Of a stretch of 64,000 nucleotides of DNA, positions 25,686-33,038 are shown one piece after another. The first letter of the stretch is position 1; each line of letters starts with the position of its first letter. This DNA is from Gracilimonas sp017641085. GTDB lineage: Bacteria; Bacteroidota; Rhodothermia; Balneolales; Balneolaceae. A program made the position numbers and the translations under genes. The notes below the pieces were generated by a model. That model saw nothing but the letters and a program-made list of their open reading frames with translations, was not told the DNA's origin and did not search any database. The stretch is from the NCBI RefSeq assembly GCF_046115515.1, contig NZ_CP175953.1. One strand, 5' to 3'.

Positions 25686-26138
25686 ATGCTTACCTGGAAA
25701 GACCTAAAGGAATTTGCAAAAAACGGTAATCCCGATCCAAGCCGCAGAGTTGAGAAGACCGAGGAAGAATGGAAACAGGAACTCACGGATGAACAATTCG
25801 CCATCACACGGTTGAAAGGGACGGAACGCCCCGGATCCAGCGACATGTGCTACCGTTTTGATCCCGGCTTATATGCCTGCGTTTGCTGTGGTATCGAACT
25901 CTTTGACGGGACTTCTAAATTCGAAAGCAGCTCCGGATGGCCTTCTTTTACCCAACCCGTAGAAGAAAATGCCGTGAAATATGAAATGGATACCTCACAT
26001 GGCATGGTACGGATAGAAGCTCTTTGCAATGTGTGTGATGCGCATCTGGGGCATGTTTTTCCCGACGGACCTGAGCCCAGCGGCCTTCGCTATTGCATGA
26101 ATGCCGTCAGTCTGGAGAAAGTAAAGGAAGAAGGTTAA
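25686..26138 (+). CDS. msrB: Peptide-methionine (R)-S-oxide reductase
   Basis: Repairs methionine-R-sulfoxide residues in proteins; 150 residues, no signal peptide. The zinc-binding cysteine pairs are in YACVCCGIELFD and ALCNVCDAHLGHVFPDG. The substrate region is FESSSGWPSFTQP near residue 77. The catalytic cysteine is in GLRYCMNAVSL near residue 137; most family members read RYCIN, so isoleucine is replaced by methionine here. The stop overlaps the convergent beta-barrel gene: the four bases TTAA at 26135-26138 contain both stop codons. Confidence 0.95.
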   Translation: MLTWKDLKEFAKNGNPDPSRRVEKTEEEWKQELTDEQFAITRLKGTERPGSSDMCYRFDPGLYACVCCGIELFDGTSKFESSSGWPSFTQPVEENAVKYEMDTSHGMVRIEALCNVCDAHLGHVFPDGPEPSGLRYCMNAVSLEKVKEEG

Positions 26139-26815
26139 TTCAGGCTGATTGCCAGGCCTAATGTAAATCCGGCCCGGAACAGGTGTCCGTTACCGGCGTT
26201 ATTTTTCTGAATACCTGTTAAATCGTAGCCGGCTTTAAAACCACCAAAAGCTGATGTGTTTTCATCCAGGCTATAGCGGATTTGAACCCCGGCTTCTCCC
26301 ACCAAAATGAAAGGTTTCATTTCATCCGAGATATCCAGCTCTAACTGTGCAACCCCGTCTTCATCCCGGAAGAAGTAACGTTCGTTATTTACCGCGGTTA
26401 CAAATGTGGGGCGAAGACTCCCTTGAAAACCTGCCTCAACATCACCAAAACGCAACGAGTAACCGACTTCTACCGGTATATCAATAAGCATAAATTCGTA
26501 CTTCATAGGGATGATTGCCGGAAGTTGAGGTCCTCCCTGCCCTTGATATGGATCTGAATCATAATCTCTGCTCAAATTCACCTGCGAAAACCCAATACCA
26601 GTCTGGATGTGAACTTTGGAATTGATCCGGTATGTCAGCCCCACACCTCCCTGAAACCCTGAACCGAAATTTGATTCATATTCTTTGCTCTCATTCTGAA
26701 TGATATTGCCAAAATTCGGTCCTGCTTCAATGTTCAGCCCAATTTTATGCTGTGCAAATCCGGAACTGATACCTATAAGCGCAAGTACAGCAACTAAAAC
26801 GATTCTCTTTACCAC
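26135..26815 (-). CDS. Outer-membrane beta-barrel protein (PorT-like)
   Basis: A 226-residue protein with a signal peptide (MVKRIVLVAVLALIGISSGF, then AQ). The rest alternates polar and hydrophobic residues in beta-strand fashion, as in the PorT-type family common in Bacteroidota. It contains GLNIEAGPNFGNII near the start, SGFQGGVGLTYRI, FMLIDIPVEVGYSLRFG and a C-terminal FRAGFTLGLAISLN. No specific substrate can be named. Its start overlaps the end of the SxtJ-type gene by 7 bases (26809-26815), indicating translational coupling in the carbamoyltransferase transcript. Confidence 0.8.
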   Translation of the reverse strand: MVKRIVLVAVLALIGISSGFAQHKIGLNIEAGPNFGNIIQNESKEYESNFGSGFQGGVGLTYRINSKVHIQTGIGFSQVNLSRDYDSDPYQGQGGPQLPAIIPMKYEFMLIDIPVEVGYSLRFGDVEAGFQGSLRPTFVTAVNNERYFFRDEDGVAQLELDISDEMKPFILVGEAGVQIRYSLDENTSAFGGFKAGYDLTGIQKNNAGNGHLFRAGFTLGLAISLN

Positions 26816-27195
26816 GGGTTTTCCAGGTCTTCTTTCGTGTAAGTATGTTCGCGGTAGTTATACATACTTCCTTTAGTGTCTTTCAGCAGCAGCGGATCAT
26901 TCCCGAACAATCGAAACAACAGGGCAATGGGCGTCACGATGAAATAATAAACCAGCGATAGCAATACCCGGGAATTGAACCAACCCAGTCCTTCGGCCAG
27001 CTTGTACCATCCCCAAACCATTCTATTGCCAATAGGCGGTATAAAAGACAACAGCCCAACTACTAATGCAAGGTAGGCGATGACTTCACTATCAAAGATA
27101 GCGGCCAGTACCAGAAGCCCGGTTACAATCACCAACTGGGTTTTGGGTGTTGACGGATCTTCCTTGATAAATTCGAGAGATCGAGGTTCCAGCAT
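26809..27195 (-). CDS. SxtJ-like membrane protein
   Basis: A 128-residue membrane protein resembling SxtJ, a small protein of unknown function that accompanies carbamoyltransferases. I set the start at the ATG at 27195 (MLEPRSLEFIKED). The upstream part of the frame overlaps the DUF5989 gene and is probably not translated. Hydrophobic helices include TQLVIVTGLLVLAAIFDS, VIAYLALVVGLLSFIPPIG and VLLSLVYYFIVTPIALLFRL, and the tail GNDPLLLKDTKGSMYNYR is conserved in such proteins. It lies one base after the DUF5989 gene and overlaps the barrel gene by 7 bases. Confidence 0.78.
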   Translation of the reverse strand: MLEPRSLEFIKEDPSTPKTQLVIVTGLLVLAAIFDSEVIAYLALVVGLLSFIPPIGNRMVWGWYKLAEGLGWFNSRVLLSLVYYFIVTPIALLFRLFGNDPLLLKDTKGSMYNYREHTYTKEDLENPW

Positions 27196-27196
27196 A

Positions 27197-27346
27197 TTAA
27201 AACAGGGTATAAATGAATGGAGCGATGGATGAACCGCCTCCAATCACAATTAGAAAACCGAGTAAAAGCAGCACAATGATAACCGGAGCCAGCCAGAATT
27301 TCTTCCGCTGCTTCATGAAGTTCCATAAATCTTTCAGTGTTTCCAT
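27197..27346 (-). CDS. DUF5989 small membrane protein
   Basis: A 49-residue protein matching DUF5989. It begins METLKDLWNFMKQRKKFWLA, has one membrane helix (PVIIVLLLLGFLIVIGG) and ends SSIAPFIYTLF. Starts at 27358 or 27397 are in frame but would run into the GTTCC palindrome at 27364-27389, so the ATG at 27346 is preferred. DUF5989 genes are regularly found between carbamoyltransferase and SxtJ genes, as here. The function is unknown; a membrane partner of the carbamoyltransferase is an inference from context only. Confidence 0.8.
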   Translation of the reverse strand: METLKDLWNFMKQRKKFWLAPVIIVLLLLGFLIVIGGGSSIAPFIYTLF

Positions 27347-27363
27347 ATTATCCAACATTTTTT

Positions 27364-27516
27364 CGTTCCAACGCAGAGCGTCAGGAACGAGATTCATTTA
27401 CAAAACTACTATGTAAATATTCTGATTCAGAGTGATTAATTATCCAGTTTCTGTATGTGCATTCATCTCAACTTTATTAATAAACTAACTGGTTCCTGAC
27501 GCTCTGCGTCGGAATT
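27364..27516. repeat. Inverted doublet of GTTCC-ACGC palindromes (REPIN-like)
   Basis: Two imperfect palindromes, 27364-27389 (CGTTCC-ACGC-AGA-GCGT-GGAACG) and 27491-27516, lie in opposite orientation about 100 bases apart. They fall between the end of the carbamoyltransferase gene and the start of the DUF5989 gene. The same family occurs at 35601-35690 as a doublet and at 53511-53537 as a single copy. The loop triplet AGA/TCT is constant. No gene lies between the two units. Confidence 0.75.
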
Positions 27517-27530
27517 TACAATTTATGCAG

Positions 27531-29375
27531 TCAATCCTTTTCAAATCTAATATCCTTCTCCCACTCAGGCTGCTCAGCTTTATCAAAAACATAATCGCCA
27601 ATCACAAGATAATCCATTTCCGTATTCATAAAACACCGATATGCATCTTCCGGAGTACATACAATCGGTTCACCCCGAACATTAAAGCTGGTGTTAACCA
27701 CCATCCCCACTCCGGTACGTTCCTTAAATGCACTTAACAGCTTCCAGTATCTTGGGTTCGTTTCTTGATGGACCGTTTGAATACGAGCTGAAAAATCGAT
27801 GTGAGTAATGGCAGGAAAAGCAGAACGCTCAAAGGCCAGTTTTTCTCTGAGTGGTAGTTGGTGATAGTTTTCCGGCAACTCTTTATGATGCTCCTCTTTC
27901 ACCTCCTGCACCAAAAGCATATACGGTGAGTCTGATTTCAACTCGAAAAATTGTCCTGCATCTTCTGCAAGCACCGATGGAGCAAATGGCCTGAACGATT
28001 CCCGGTATTTGATCTTCAGATTCAGCTTTTTCTGCATCTTTGGATTTCGGGGATCACCTAAAATGGATCGTGCACCTAAGGCACGGGGGCCAAATTCCAT
28101 CCGCCCCTGAAACCACCCAACCACATTCCCTTCATCCAGCCATTCCGCTACTTTGGGATAGAGCTTTGATTCATCCAATTTCTCATAAACGGGTTTGAAT
28201 TTTTTGGTCTGCTGCAGGATTTCAAATTCGTGAAAATCGGGCCCCAAATAGCTGCCCTGCATGGCGTCAGGTTGCTGGGGCTTCCTGACTTTCCCAAAAT
28301 AAATATGGTGGGCTGCAAGTGCTGCCCCTACCGATCCACCTGCATCTCCCGCCGCCGGCTGTATATAAATGTCATCAAAAATCCCCTCATTCTGAATAGC
28401 CCCATTGGCTACACAGTTCAGTGCCACCCCACCGGCAAGGCAGAGATTCTTTGAGTCCGTCAAACGCCGGGCTTCCTTTGCCATTTTCAGCACCGCTTCT
28501 TCGGTTACTTTCTGAATGGCGAGGGCAAGATTCGCTTCATGCTGCTGAAGCTCCGCTTCTTCTTCCCTCTTTGGGAAGCCAAAGAGTTCTTCCCACTTCT
28601 TTTCCTTCACCATTTTTAGTCCGGTAGCATAATCAAAGTAATCCTGATTCAGATAAATGGAACCATCGCCATTGAGCTCCATCAAATCTGTCTTAATCTT
28701 AGAGATATACTCCTCTACCATTTTGGAATTCGGATTCCCATAAGGTGCCAGCCCCATAAGTTTATACTCCCCGGAATTGACCCTGAATCCCAAATAATAG
28801 GTAAAGGCCGAGTAGAGCAGTCCCAGCGAATGCGGAAAAGTTAACTCCCGGTGAATGGTGACTTCAGAACCTTTACCAGAGCAAATGGAAGCGGTGGCCC
28901 ACTCTCCCACTCCATCGATGGTGAGGATGGCTGATTCTTCAAAAGGAGATGGATAGAAGGCACTGGCTGCATGACTCAGATGATGTTCGGGAAACAGCAG
29001 CTTCAGCTCTTTTCGGTCATAATCACCGATTCTAGCAAGCTCCTCGTGCATCACCCGTTTCATGAACATTTTTTCCTTTAACCAGACGGGCATGGCGGTT
29101 ATAAAAGACTTCACCCCGCGCGGTGCAAAAGAAAGGTAGGTTTCCAGCAGGCGTTCAAACTTCAGCAACGGCTTATCATAAAAAGCGATGGCATCCAGTT
29201 CACCGAGCTTAATGTCAGCAAAATCCAGGCAAAACCGAATGGCATGAGATGGAAATCCTTCCTCATGTTTTTTTCGGGTGAACCGTTCTTCCTGGGCTGC
29301 GGCTACAATTCTGCCATCCTGAATTATACAAGCCGCCGAATCATGATAAAAAGCTGAAATTCCTAAAATAGTCAT
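27531..29375 (-). CDS. Carbamoyltransferase (NodU/CmcH/SxtI family)
   Basis: A 614-residue O-carbamoyltransferase that would transfer a carbamoyl group from carbamoyl phosphate to a hydroxyl of an unknown, possibly envelope or secondary, metabolite. The N-terminal Kae1-like domain begins MTILGISAFYHDSAACIIQD, followed by AAAQEERFTRKKH and the metal-binding LLFPEHHLSHAASAFYPSPF near residue 110. The C-terminal YrdC-like domain contains GWFQGRMEFGPRALGARSIL near 420 and VVNTSFNVRGEPIVC near 570. The frame is open for 15 more codons upstream, but the ATG at 29375 fits the family start exactly. DUF5989 and SxtJ genes follow, a recurrent trio. Confidence 0.9.
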   Translation of the reverse strand: MTILGISAFYHDSAACIIQDGRIVAAAQEERFTRKKHEEGFPSHAIRFCLDFADIKLGELDAIAFYDKPLLKFERLLETYLSFAPRGVKSFITAMPVWLKEKMFMKRVMHEELARIGDYDRKELKLLFPEHHLSHAASAFYPSPFEESAILTIDGVGEWATASICSGKGSEVTIHRELTFPHSLGLLYSAFTYYLGFRVNSGEYKLMGLAPYGNPNSKMVEEYISKIKTDLMELNGDGSIYLNQDYFDYATGLKMVKEKKWEELFGFPKREEEAELQQHEANLALAIQKVTEEAVLKMAKEARRLTDSKNLCLAGGVALNCVANGAIQNEGIFDDIYIQPAAGDAGGSVGAALAAHHIYFGKVRKPQQPDAMQGSYLGPDFHEFEILQQTKKFKPVYEKLDESKLYPKVAEWLDEGNVVGWFQGRMEFGPRALGARSILGDPRNPKMQKKLNLKIKYRESFRPFAPSVLAEDAGQFFELKSDSPYMLLVQEVKEEHHKELPENYHQLPLREKLAFERSAFPAITHIDFSARIQTVHQETNPRYWKLLSAFKERTGVGMVVNTSFNVRGEPIVCTPEDAYRCFMNTEMDYLVIGDYVFDKAEQPEWEKDIRFEKD

Positions 29376-29684
29376 ATCAAAAATTGAGTGGCTGCCAAGA
29401 TAACAAAACTTCGCTTTCATTGAATGGAATAGTGATGAGTGATAAAGTGATAGGGTGATGAAGTGAGGAGTGGGGTCATCTTGAGGATACCTCCGAAAGA
29501 TCCATACCTGATCTACTCACCATGTCAGGTTCGATTTACGAATTTTTCATATCAACATATCAACATATCAACATATCACTTTATCACTCCTCACTTCATC
29601 ACCTTTAACTCCCAATTCGAGTAAAGTTTTTAAAGGGGATATACTTTCGTATTTTCTCGCTCAATTTTCATCATCAAGATTATC
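29376..29684. other. Divergent 309-base intergenic region with an octad-armed repeat element
   Basis: The space between the carbamoyltransferase and yicC starts holds the octad-armed inverted-repeat element at 29431-29603. About 80 bases remain before yicC, including TATACTTTCG at about 29639-29648, which is close to but not a match for the TAnnTTTG -7 consensus. I see no open frame or RNA gene. Both promoters must lie around or inside the element. Confidence 0.5.
29431..29603. repeat. Octad-armed inverted-repeat element
   Basis: The left arm 29431-29472 consists of GTGAxxxx octads (GTGATAAA, GTGATAGG and others). The right arm 29548-29603 starts with CATATCAA three times and ends in CACTT-type octads. 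GGTGATGAAGTGAGGAGTG at 29454-29472 is perfectly inverted at 29585-29603 (19 nt). The middle shares GTCATCTTGAGGA-ACCTC and a TTCGATTT-GAATT core with the element at 32712-33038. There is no gene inside. Confidence 0.75.
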
Positions 29685-30566
29685 ATGATTATATCAATGA
29701 CCGGCTTTGGTCGCGGAGAAGCCTCTGAAAATGGCATCACGTCCACGGTTGAAATTAAATCACTAAACAGTCGCTATCTGGATCTGAGTATTCGCCTGCC
29801 ACAGCGTTTGCAAGACAAAGAACTTGAAGTCAAAGAGCTGGTTCAGAAAACGATTAATCGTGGTAAATTGAATATTACCGTTTACCTGTCGGAATCAGAA
29901 ACGGGTGAGCCTTCCATCCGGGTGGATGAAAAGAAAGTAAAAGGTTATTCCCGAATTCTGGATAATCTCAGGGAAGCAGCCGGCATTTCAGATCCCATTT
30001 CCATCAAAGACATAACCCAGTTCGGCGATGTGTTTATTAATGAGGAGGAAGACGAGGAAGTGCTGGAACAAAAATGGAAGGTGGTTGAAAAAGCACTTTC
30101 AGAAGCGGTGGAATCTCTCCTGAAAATGAGAACCCAGGAAGGCAGTCAGCTTAAAAACGACCTGGTGGACCGCATCGAGTTTATTGATGAAAACCTGGAA
30201 ATCATCACCAAAGAAACAGCCGGGCGAGCTGAAGATGCGCGGGATAAGCTGATGGAGCGAATCAACAACCTGATTGAGGAAGACAAAATTGACCCCGAAC
30301 GACTGGAATTGGAAGTAGCCATTCTAGTTGATAAGATGGATGTTACGGAAGAGATCGTTCGCCTGCGCTCACACCTGAAATTCTTTATTGAAGCCGTTGA
30401 ACAACCTGAACCGGCCGGCCGAAGACTCAACTTCCTGACCCAGGAGATCAACCGCGAGCTGAATACCATCGGTTCCAAAGCTAACAACTCCGACATTGCC
30501 CAGTATGTAGTAAAATGCAAAGAAGCGCTGGAGCAAATCCGTGAACAAGTCCAAAACGTCGAATAA
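29685..30566 (+). CDS. yicC: YicC-family endoribonuclease
   Basis: A 293-residue YicC protein; characterised relatives are hexameric endoribonucleases that affect small-RNA and mRNA stability. The N-terminal signature MIISMTGFGRGEA is followed by EIKSLNSRYLDLSIRLPQRL. The C-terminal DUF1732 block GRRLNFLTQEINRELNTIGS (near residues 246-265) is followed by KANNSDIAQYVVKCKEALEQ. The middle is long helix. It heads the conserved yicC-gmk-rpoZ-coaBC block. A perfect 20-bp hairpin separates it from gmk. Confidence 0.93.
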   Translation: MIISMTGFGRGEASENGITSTVEIKSLNSRYLDLSIRLPQRLQDKELEVKELVQKTINRGKLNITVYLSESETGEPSIRVDEKKVKGYSRILDNLREAAGISDPISIKDITQFGDVFINEEEDEEVLEQKWKVVEKALSEAVESLLKMRTQEGSQLKNDLVDRIEFIDENLEIITKETAGRAEDARDKLMERINNLIEEDKIDPERLELEVAILVDKMDVTEEIVRLRSHLKFFIEAVEQPEPAGRRLNFLTQEINRELNTIGSKANNSDIAQYVVKCKEALEQIREQVQNVE

Positions 30567-30574
30567 AGTAGATT

Positions 30575-30626
30575 TAAGACACAAGATGTAAGATTGAAGA
30601 AAATTTATCTTACATCTTGTGTCTTA
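30575..30626. repeat. Perfect 20-bp inverted repeat between yicC and gmk
   Basis: TAAGACACAAGATGTAAGAT at 30575-30594 is exactly inverted at 30607-30626 with a 12-base loop. The arms read as 7-nt units (ATCTTAC, ATCTTGT and so on), like the heptad-armed elements elsewhere in the window. It begins 8 bases after the yicC stop and ends 15 bases before the gmk start. The RNA hairpin could block or process the transcript between the two genes; there is no T tract, so it is not a standard terminator. Confidence 0.8.
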
Positions 30627-30641
30627 TGTCTCAGTACTACT

Positions 30642-31214
30642 ATGAAAAAAGGTAAAGTCATCATTTTAGTTGCACCCAGCGGAGCAGGAAAAACGACCCT
30701 CGCGCGCCGGCTTTTTAAAGAATTTGAAGAGCTTAAGTTTTCTGTTTCGGCAACTACCCGTCCTGCCCGGGAAGGAGAAGTGGACGGAAAACACTATTAT
30801 TTCCTCACTGACGACGATTTTGACCAAAAAACAGCCGGTGGCGAATTCCTGGAATGGGAAGAATTCTATGGGGGAAAGAAATACGGCACACTGCGTTCAG
30901 AAGTTGATAAAAAACTAAATTCAGGCTATTTTGTTCTGCTTGACATCGAAGTAAAAGGCGCGGTCAATATCAAAAAGATTTACGGAGACGAAAGTCTCAG
31001 TTTGTTTATTAAACCGCCTTCTATTGATGTTTTGAAACAGCGCCTGATTGCCCGCGGGACCGAAGATGATGAAACACTGGCCTTGAGGCTCCAACGCGCT
31101 GAAAAAGAACTTACATATGCTGATCAGTTCGATCAGGTTATTATAAATGACAATTTGGATACGGCTTATGCAGAGGTTAAAAAAGCCGTTGTCGAATTCA
31201 TGAATCAAAACTGA
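30642..31214 (+). CDS. gmk: Guanylate kinase
   Basis: Phosphorylates GMP to GDP; 190 residues. The P-loop KVIILVAPSGAGKTTLARRL is at residues 4-23. The GMP-binding segment is FSVSATTRPAREGEVDGKHY near residue 34, followed by EFLEWEEFYGGKKYGTL. The lid is in IARGTEDDETLALRLQRAEK. The frame is open upstream into the 20-bp hairpin, but the ATG at 30642 matches the family start. The rpoZ gene follows after 8 bases. Being adjacent to rpoZ is typical across bacteria. Confidence 0.95.
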   Translation: MKKGKVIILVAPSGAGKTTLARRLFKEFEELKFSVSATTRPAREGEVDGKHYYFLTDDDFDQKTAGGEFLEWEEFYGGKKYGTLRSEVDKKLNSGYFVLLDIEVKGAVNIKKIYGDESLSLFIKPPSIDVLKQRLIARGTEDDETLALRLQRAEKELTYADQFDQVIINDNLDTAYAEVKKAVVEFMNQN

Positions 31215-31222
31215 TACCATCC

Positions 31223-31516
31223 ATGGCAGTCCAAACATTAGACATTGAAAAACTGAAATTCAAAACAGGTAACAAATATGAGTTACTTGTGATCCTTTCC
31301 AAGAGAGCCCGACAGATTGCAGCTCAGGAGAAATTAGAACTGGACGAAAAACTCCAGTATTTCGAAGGATTTGAAGAAGAAGACGAGTTTTCTTTCAACG
31401 AAGAGCAGGAGAACATCTCCAAAGCTTTCGAAAAGCTTCCACACGCTACTCAGCGATCTATTGTGGAAATGCAGGAAGACCAAATTTATTACCGACATCC
31501 TGAAAAAGAGGATTAA
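31223..31516 (+). CDS. rpoZ: RNA polymerase omega subunit
   Basis: Small RNA-polymerase assembly subunit, 97 residues. The conserved part is LKFKTGNKYELLVILSKRAR followed by QIAAQ, as in Bacteroidota omega proteins (TGN-x-YE-x-x-x-I-x-SKRARQI). The C-terminal half is very acidic (EGFEEEDEFSFNEEQENISK) and is more variable. It sits between gmk and coaBC with gaps of 8 and 2 bases, the canonical arrangement. Confidence 0.93.
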   Translation: MAVQTLDIEKLKFKTGNKYELLVILSKRARQIAAQEKLELDEKLQYFEGFEEEDEFSFNEEQENISKAFEKLPHATQRSIVEMQEDQIYYRHPEKED

Positions 31517-31518
31517 TC

Positions 31519-32715
31519 ATGCTCTCCGGTAAACGCATCATTCTTGGTGTTACCGGAGGAATTGCAGCCTATAAAGCTGCTTTTTTACTCAGAGAATTTC
31601 AAAAAGCGGGAGCCGAAGTCCGCGTCACCATGACGCCTTCAGCCACCCGCTTTGTTGGTTTAGAAACTTTCGCTTCCCTTTCCGGCCATGAAGTGGCCGT
31701 AGATATTTTCCCCGATGAAGGAGACTCCAGCGACTGGACCCGCCATATTAACTGGGGCGAATGGGCCGATCTTTTTGTGATTGCTCCCTGCACGGCCAAC
31801 ACGCTCGCCAAAATCGCTACCGGTCTTTCTGACAATATGCTCACCAGCACCGTTCTGGCTGCGCGATGCCCCATTCTAATTTGTCCAACCATGGACGGAG
31901 AGATGTATGAAGCACCGGGCGTCTCAGATAACCTGAAAAAGGTACAAGAAAACGGATATCATGTTTTAGAGCCGGAATCCGGTTACCTGGCCAGTGGATT
32001 GGAAGGAAAAGGTCGCTTGCCTGAAATTGAAGCCATTCTTGAAAAAGCTTCTGAAATCATCGGATCTGTTGAAGGGCCGCTGGAAGGACAAAAAGTGGTT
32101 GTAACTGCCGGTCCCACCCGCGAACACATAGACCCGGTTCGATTTATTTCAAATCCAAGTTCCGGAAAAATGGGCGTGGCTATGGCGGAGGCTGCTCAAA
32201 GCCTGGGTGCAGACGTAACGTTGATTCACGGCCCCCTTTCAATTCCCACACCGGAAGGCATCCACTCTATTAAAATAACCAGTACGGCCGATTTATTTGA
32301 TGCCGTTAAGCAATATGCTGCTGCAGATGTGATCATTATGGCTGCGGCTGTTTCTGACTTCACCCCCGAAGAAGTGCACCAAAATAAAGTGAAGAAAGAT
32401 AAAGCCGGCAATGAGATTAAGCTGAAGCAAACCCCGGATATTCTTTCATGGCTGGGTGAGCATAAACCAAAAGGACAGATTCTGATCGGTTTTGCCATGG
32501 AAACAGAAAACCTGATCGAAAATGCGACTACCAAGCTGAATAAGAAGAACGCCGACTTTATTATCGCCAATTCTTTAAAGGACAAAGACGCCGGCTTCGA
32601 AGCTGATACCAACTCAGTCCACCTGCTGAGCAAAGACTCTGAGCAAAAATTTCAGGGAAGCAAAAAAGACATTTCGATTGAGATCCTGAATACGATTTTT
32701 AGAAGTGGAGAGTGA
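31519..32715 (+). CDS. coaBC: Bifunctional phosphopantothenoylcysteine decarboxylase / phosphopantothenate-cysteine ligase
   Basis: A 398-residue CoA-biosynthesis fusion. The N-terminal flavoprotein CoaC domain (about 1-185) has GVTGGIAAYKAAFLLRE and TRHINWGEWADLF with the catalytic histidine. APCTANTLAKIATGLSDNML follows. The substrate-recognition loop reads PTMDGEMYE where many homologues have PAMNxxMW, so Asn is replaced by Asp. The CoaB domain (about 190-398) has VVTAGPTREHIDPVRFISNP followed by SSGKMG, then AAAVSDFTP. The TGA stop (32713-32715) lies inside the first octad of the repeat element that follows. Last gene of the yicC block. Confidence 0.95.
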   Translation: MLSGKRIILGVTGGIAAYKAAFLLREFQKAGAEVRVTMTPSATRFVGLETFASLSGHEVAVDIFPDEGDSSDWTRHINWGEWADLFVIAPCTANTLAKIATGLSDNMLTSTVLAARCPILICPTMDGEMYEAPGVSDNLKKVQENGYHVLEPESGYLASGLEGKGRLPEIEAILEKASEIIGSVEGPLEGQKVVVTAGPTREHIDPVRFISNPSSGKMGVAMAEAAQSLGADVTLIHGPLSIPTPEGIHSIKITSTADLFDAVKQYAAADVIIMAAAVSDFTPEEVHQNKVKKDKAGNEIKLKQTPDILSWLGEHKPKGQILIGFAMETENLIENATTKLNKKNADFIIANSLKDKDAGFEADTNSVHLLSKDSEQKFQGSKKDISIEILNTIFRSGE

Positions 32716-33038
32716 TTAATTGATAGGGTGATGAAGTGATGAGTGATGTCATCTTGAGGACACCTCGACCTAATTCAAGCGTCCGCTAGGATGGAACTTT
32801 AGCTACAAATGTTTTGATACAACATCGCACAAGTGGTCATTTTGCCATTTGCGCTTATTCAGATTAGCATACCAAATTCGATTTTTGAATTCTTAATATC
32901 ACCTTATCACCTTATCACCTTATCACCTTATCACCACATCACTTCATCACTTCATCACTTCATCACTTCATCACTTCATCACTTCATCACTTCATCACTT
33001 CATCACTTCATCACTTCATCAATTCATCACCTAATCAC
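32712..33038. repeat. Octad-armed inverted-repeat element with an 18-copy array
   Basis: The left arm (32712-32747) contains GTGATTAA, TTGATAGG, GTGATGAA and GTGATGAG. The right arm is an uninterrupted array of eighteen 8-nt units at 32895-33038. CTTATCAC-type units come first, then TTCATCAC units (nine exact, one variant, one more exact), and last CTAATCAC. The middle (about 145 bases) shares GTCATCTTGAGGA-ACCTC and CAAATTCGATTT-GAATT with the element at 29431-29603. The element fills the whole space between coaBC and the GNAT-fold gene; both stop codons fall inside its outermost units. No gene or RNA is seen inside. Confidence 0.85.

Noticed and set aside
32895..33038. Long direct-repeat array resembling a CRISPR
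   Set aside because: Units are 8 nt and contiguous with no spacers, no leader and no cas genes; it is a simple tandem array forming the arm of an inverted element.
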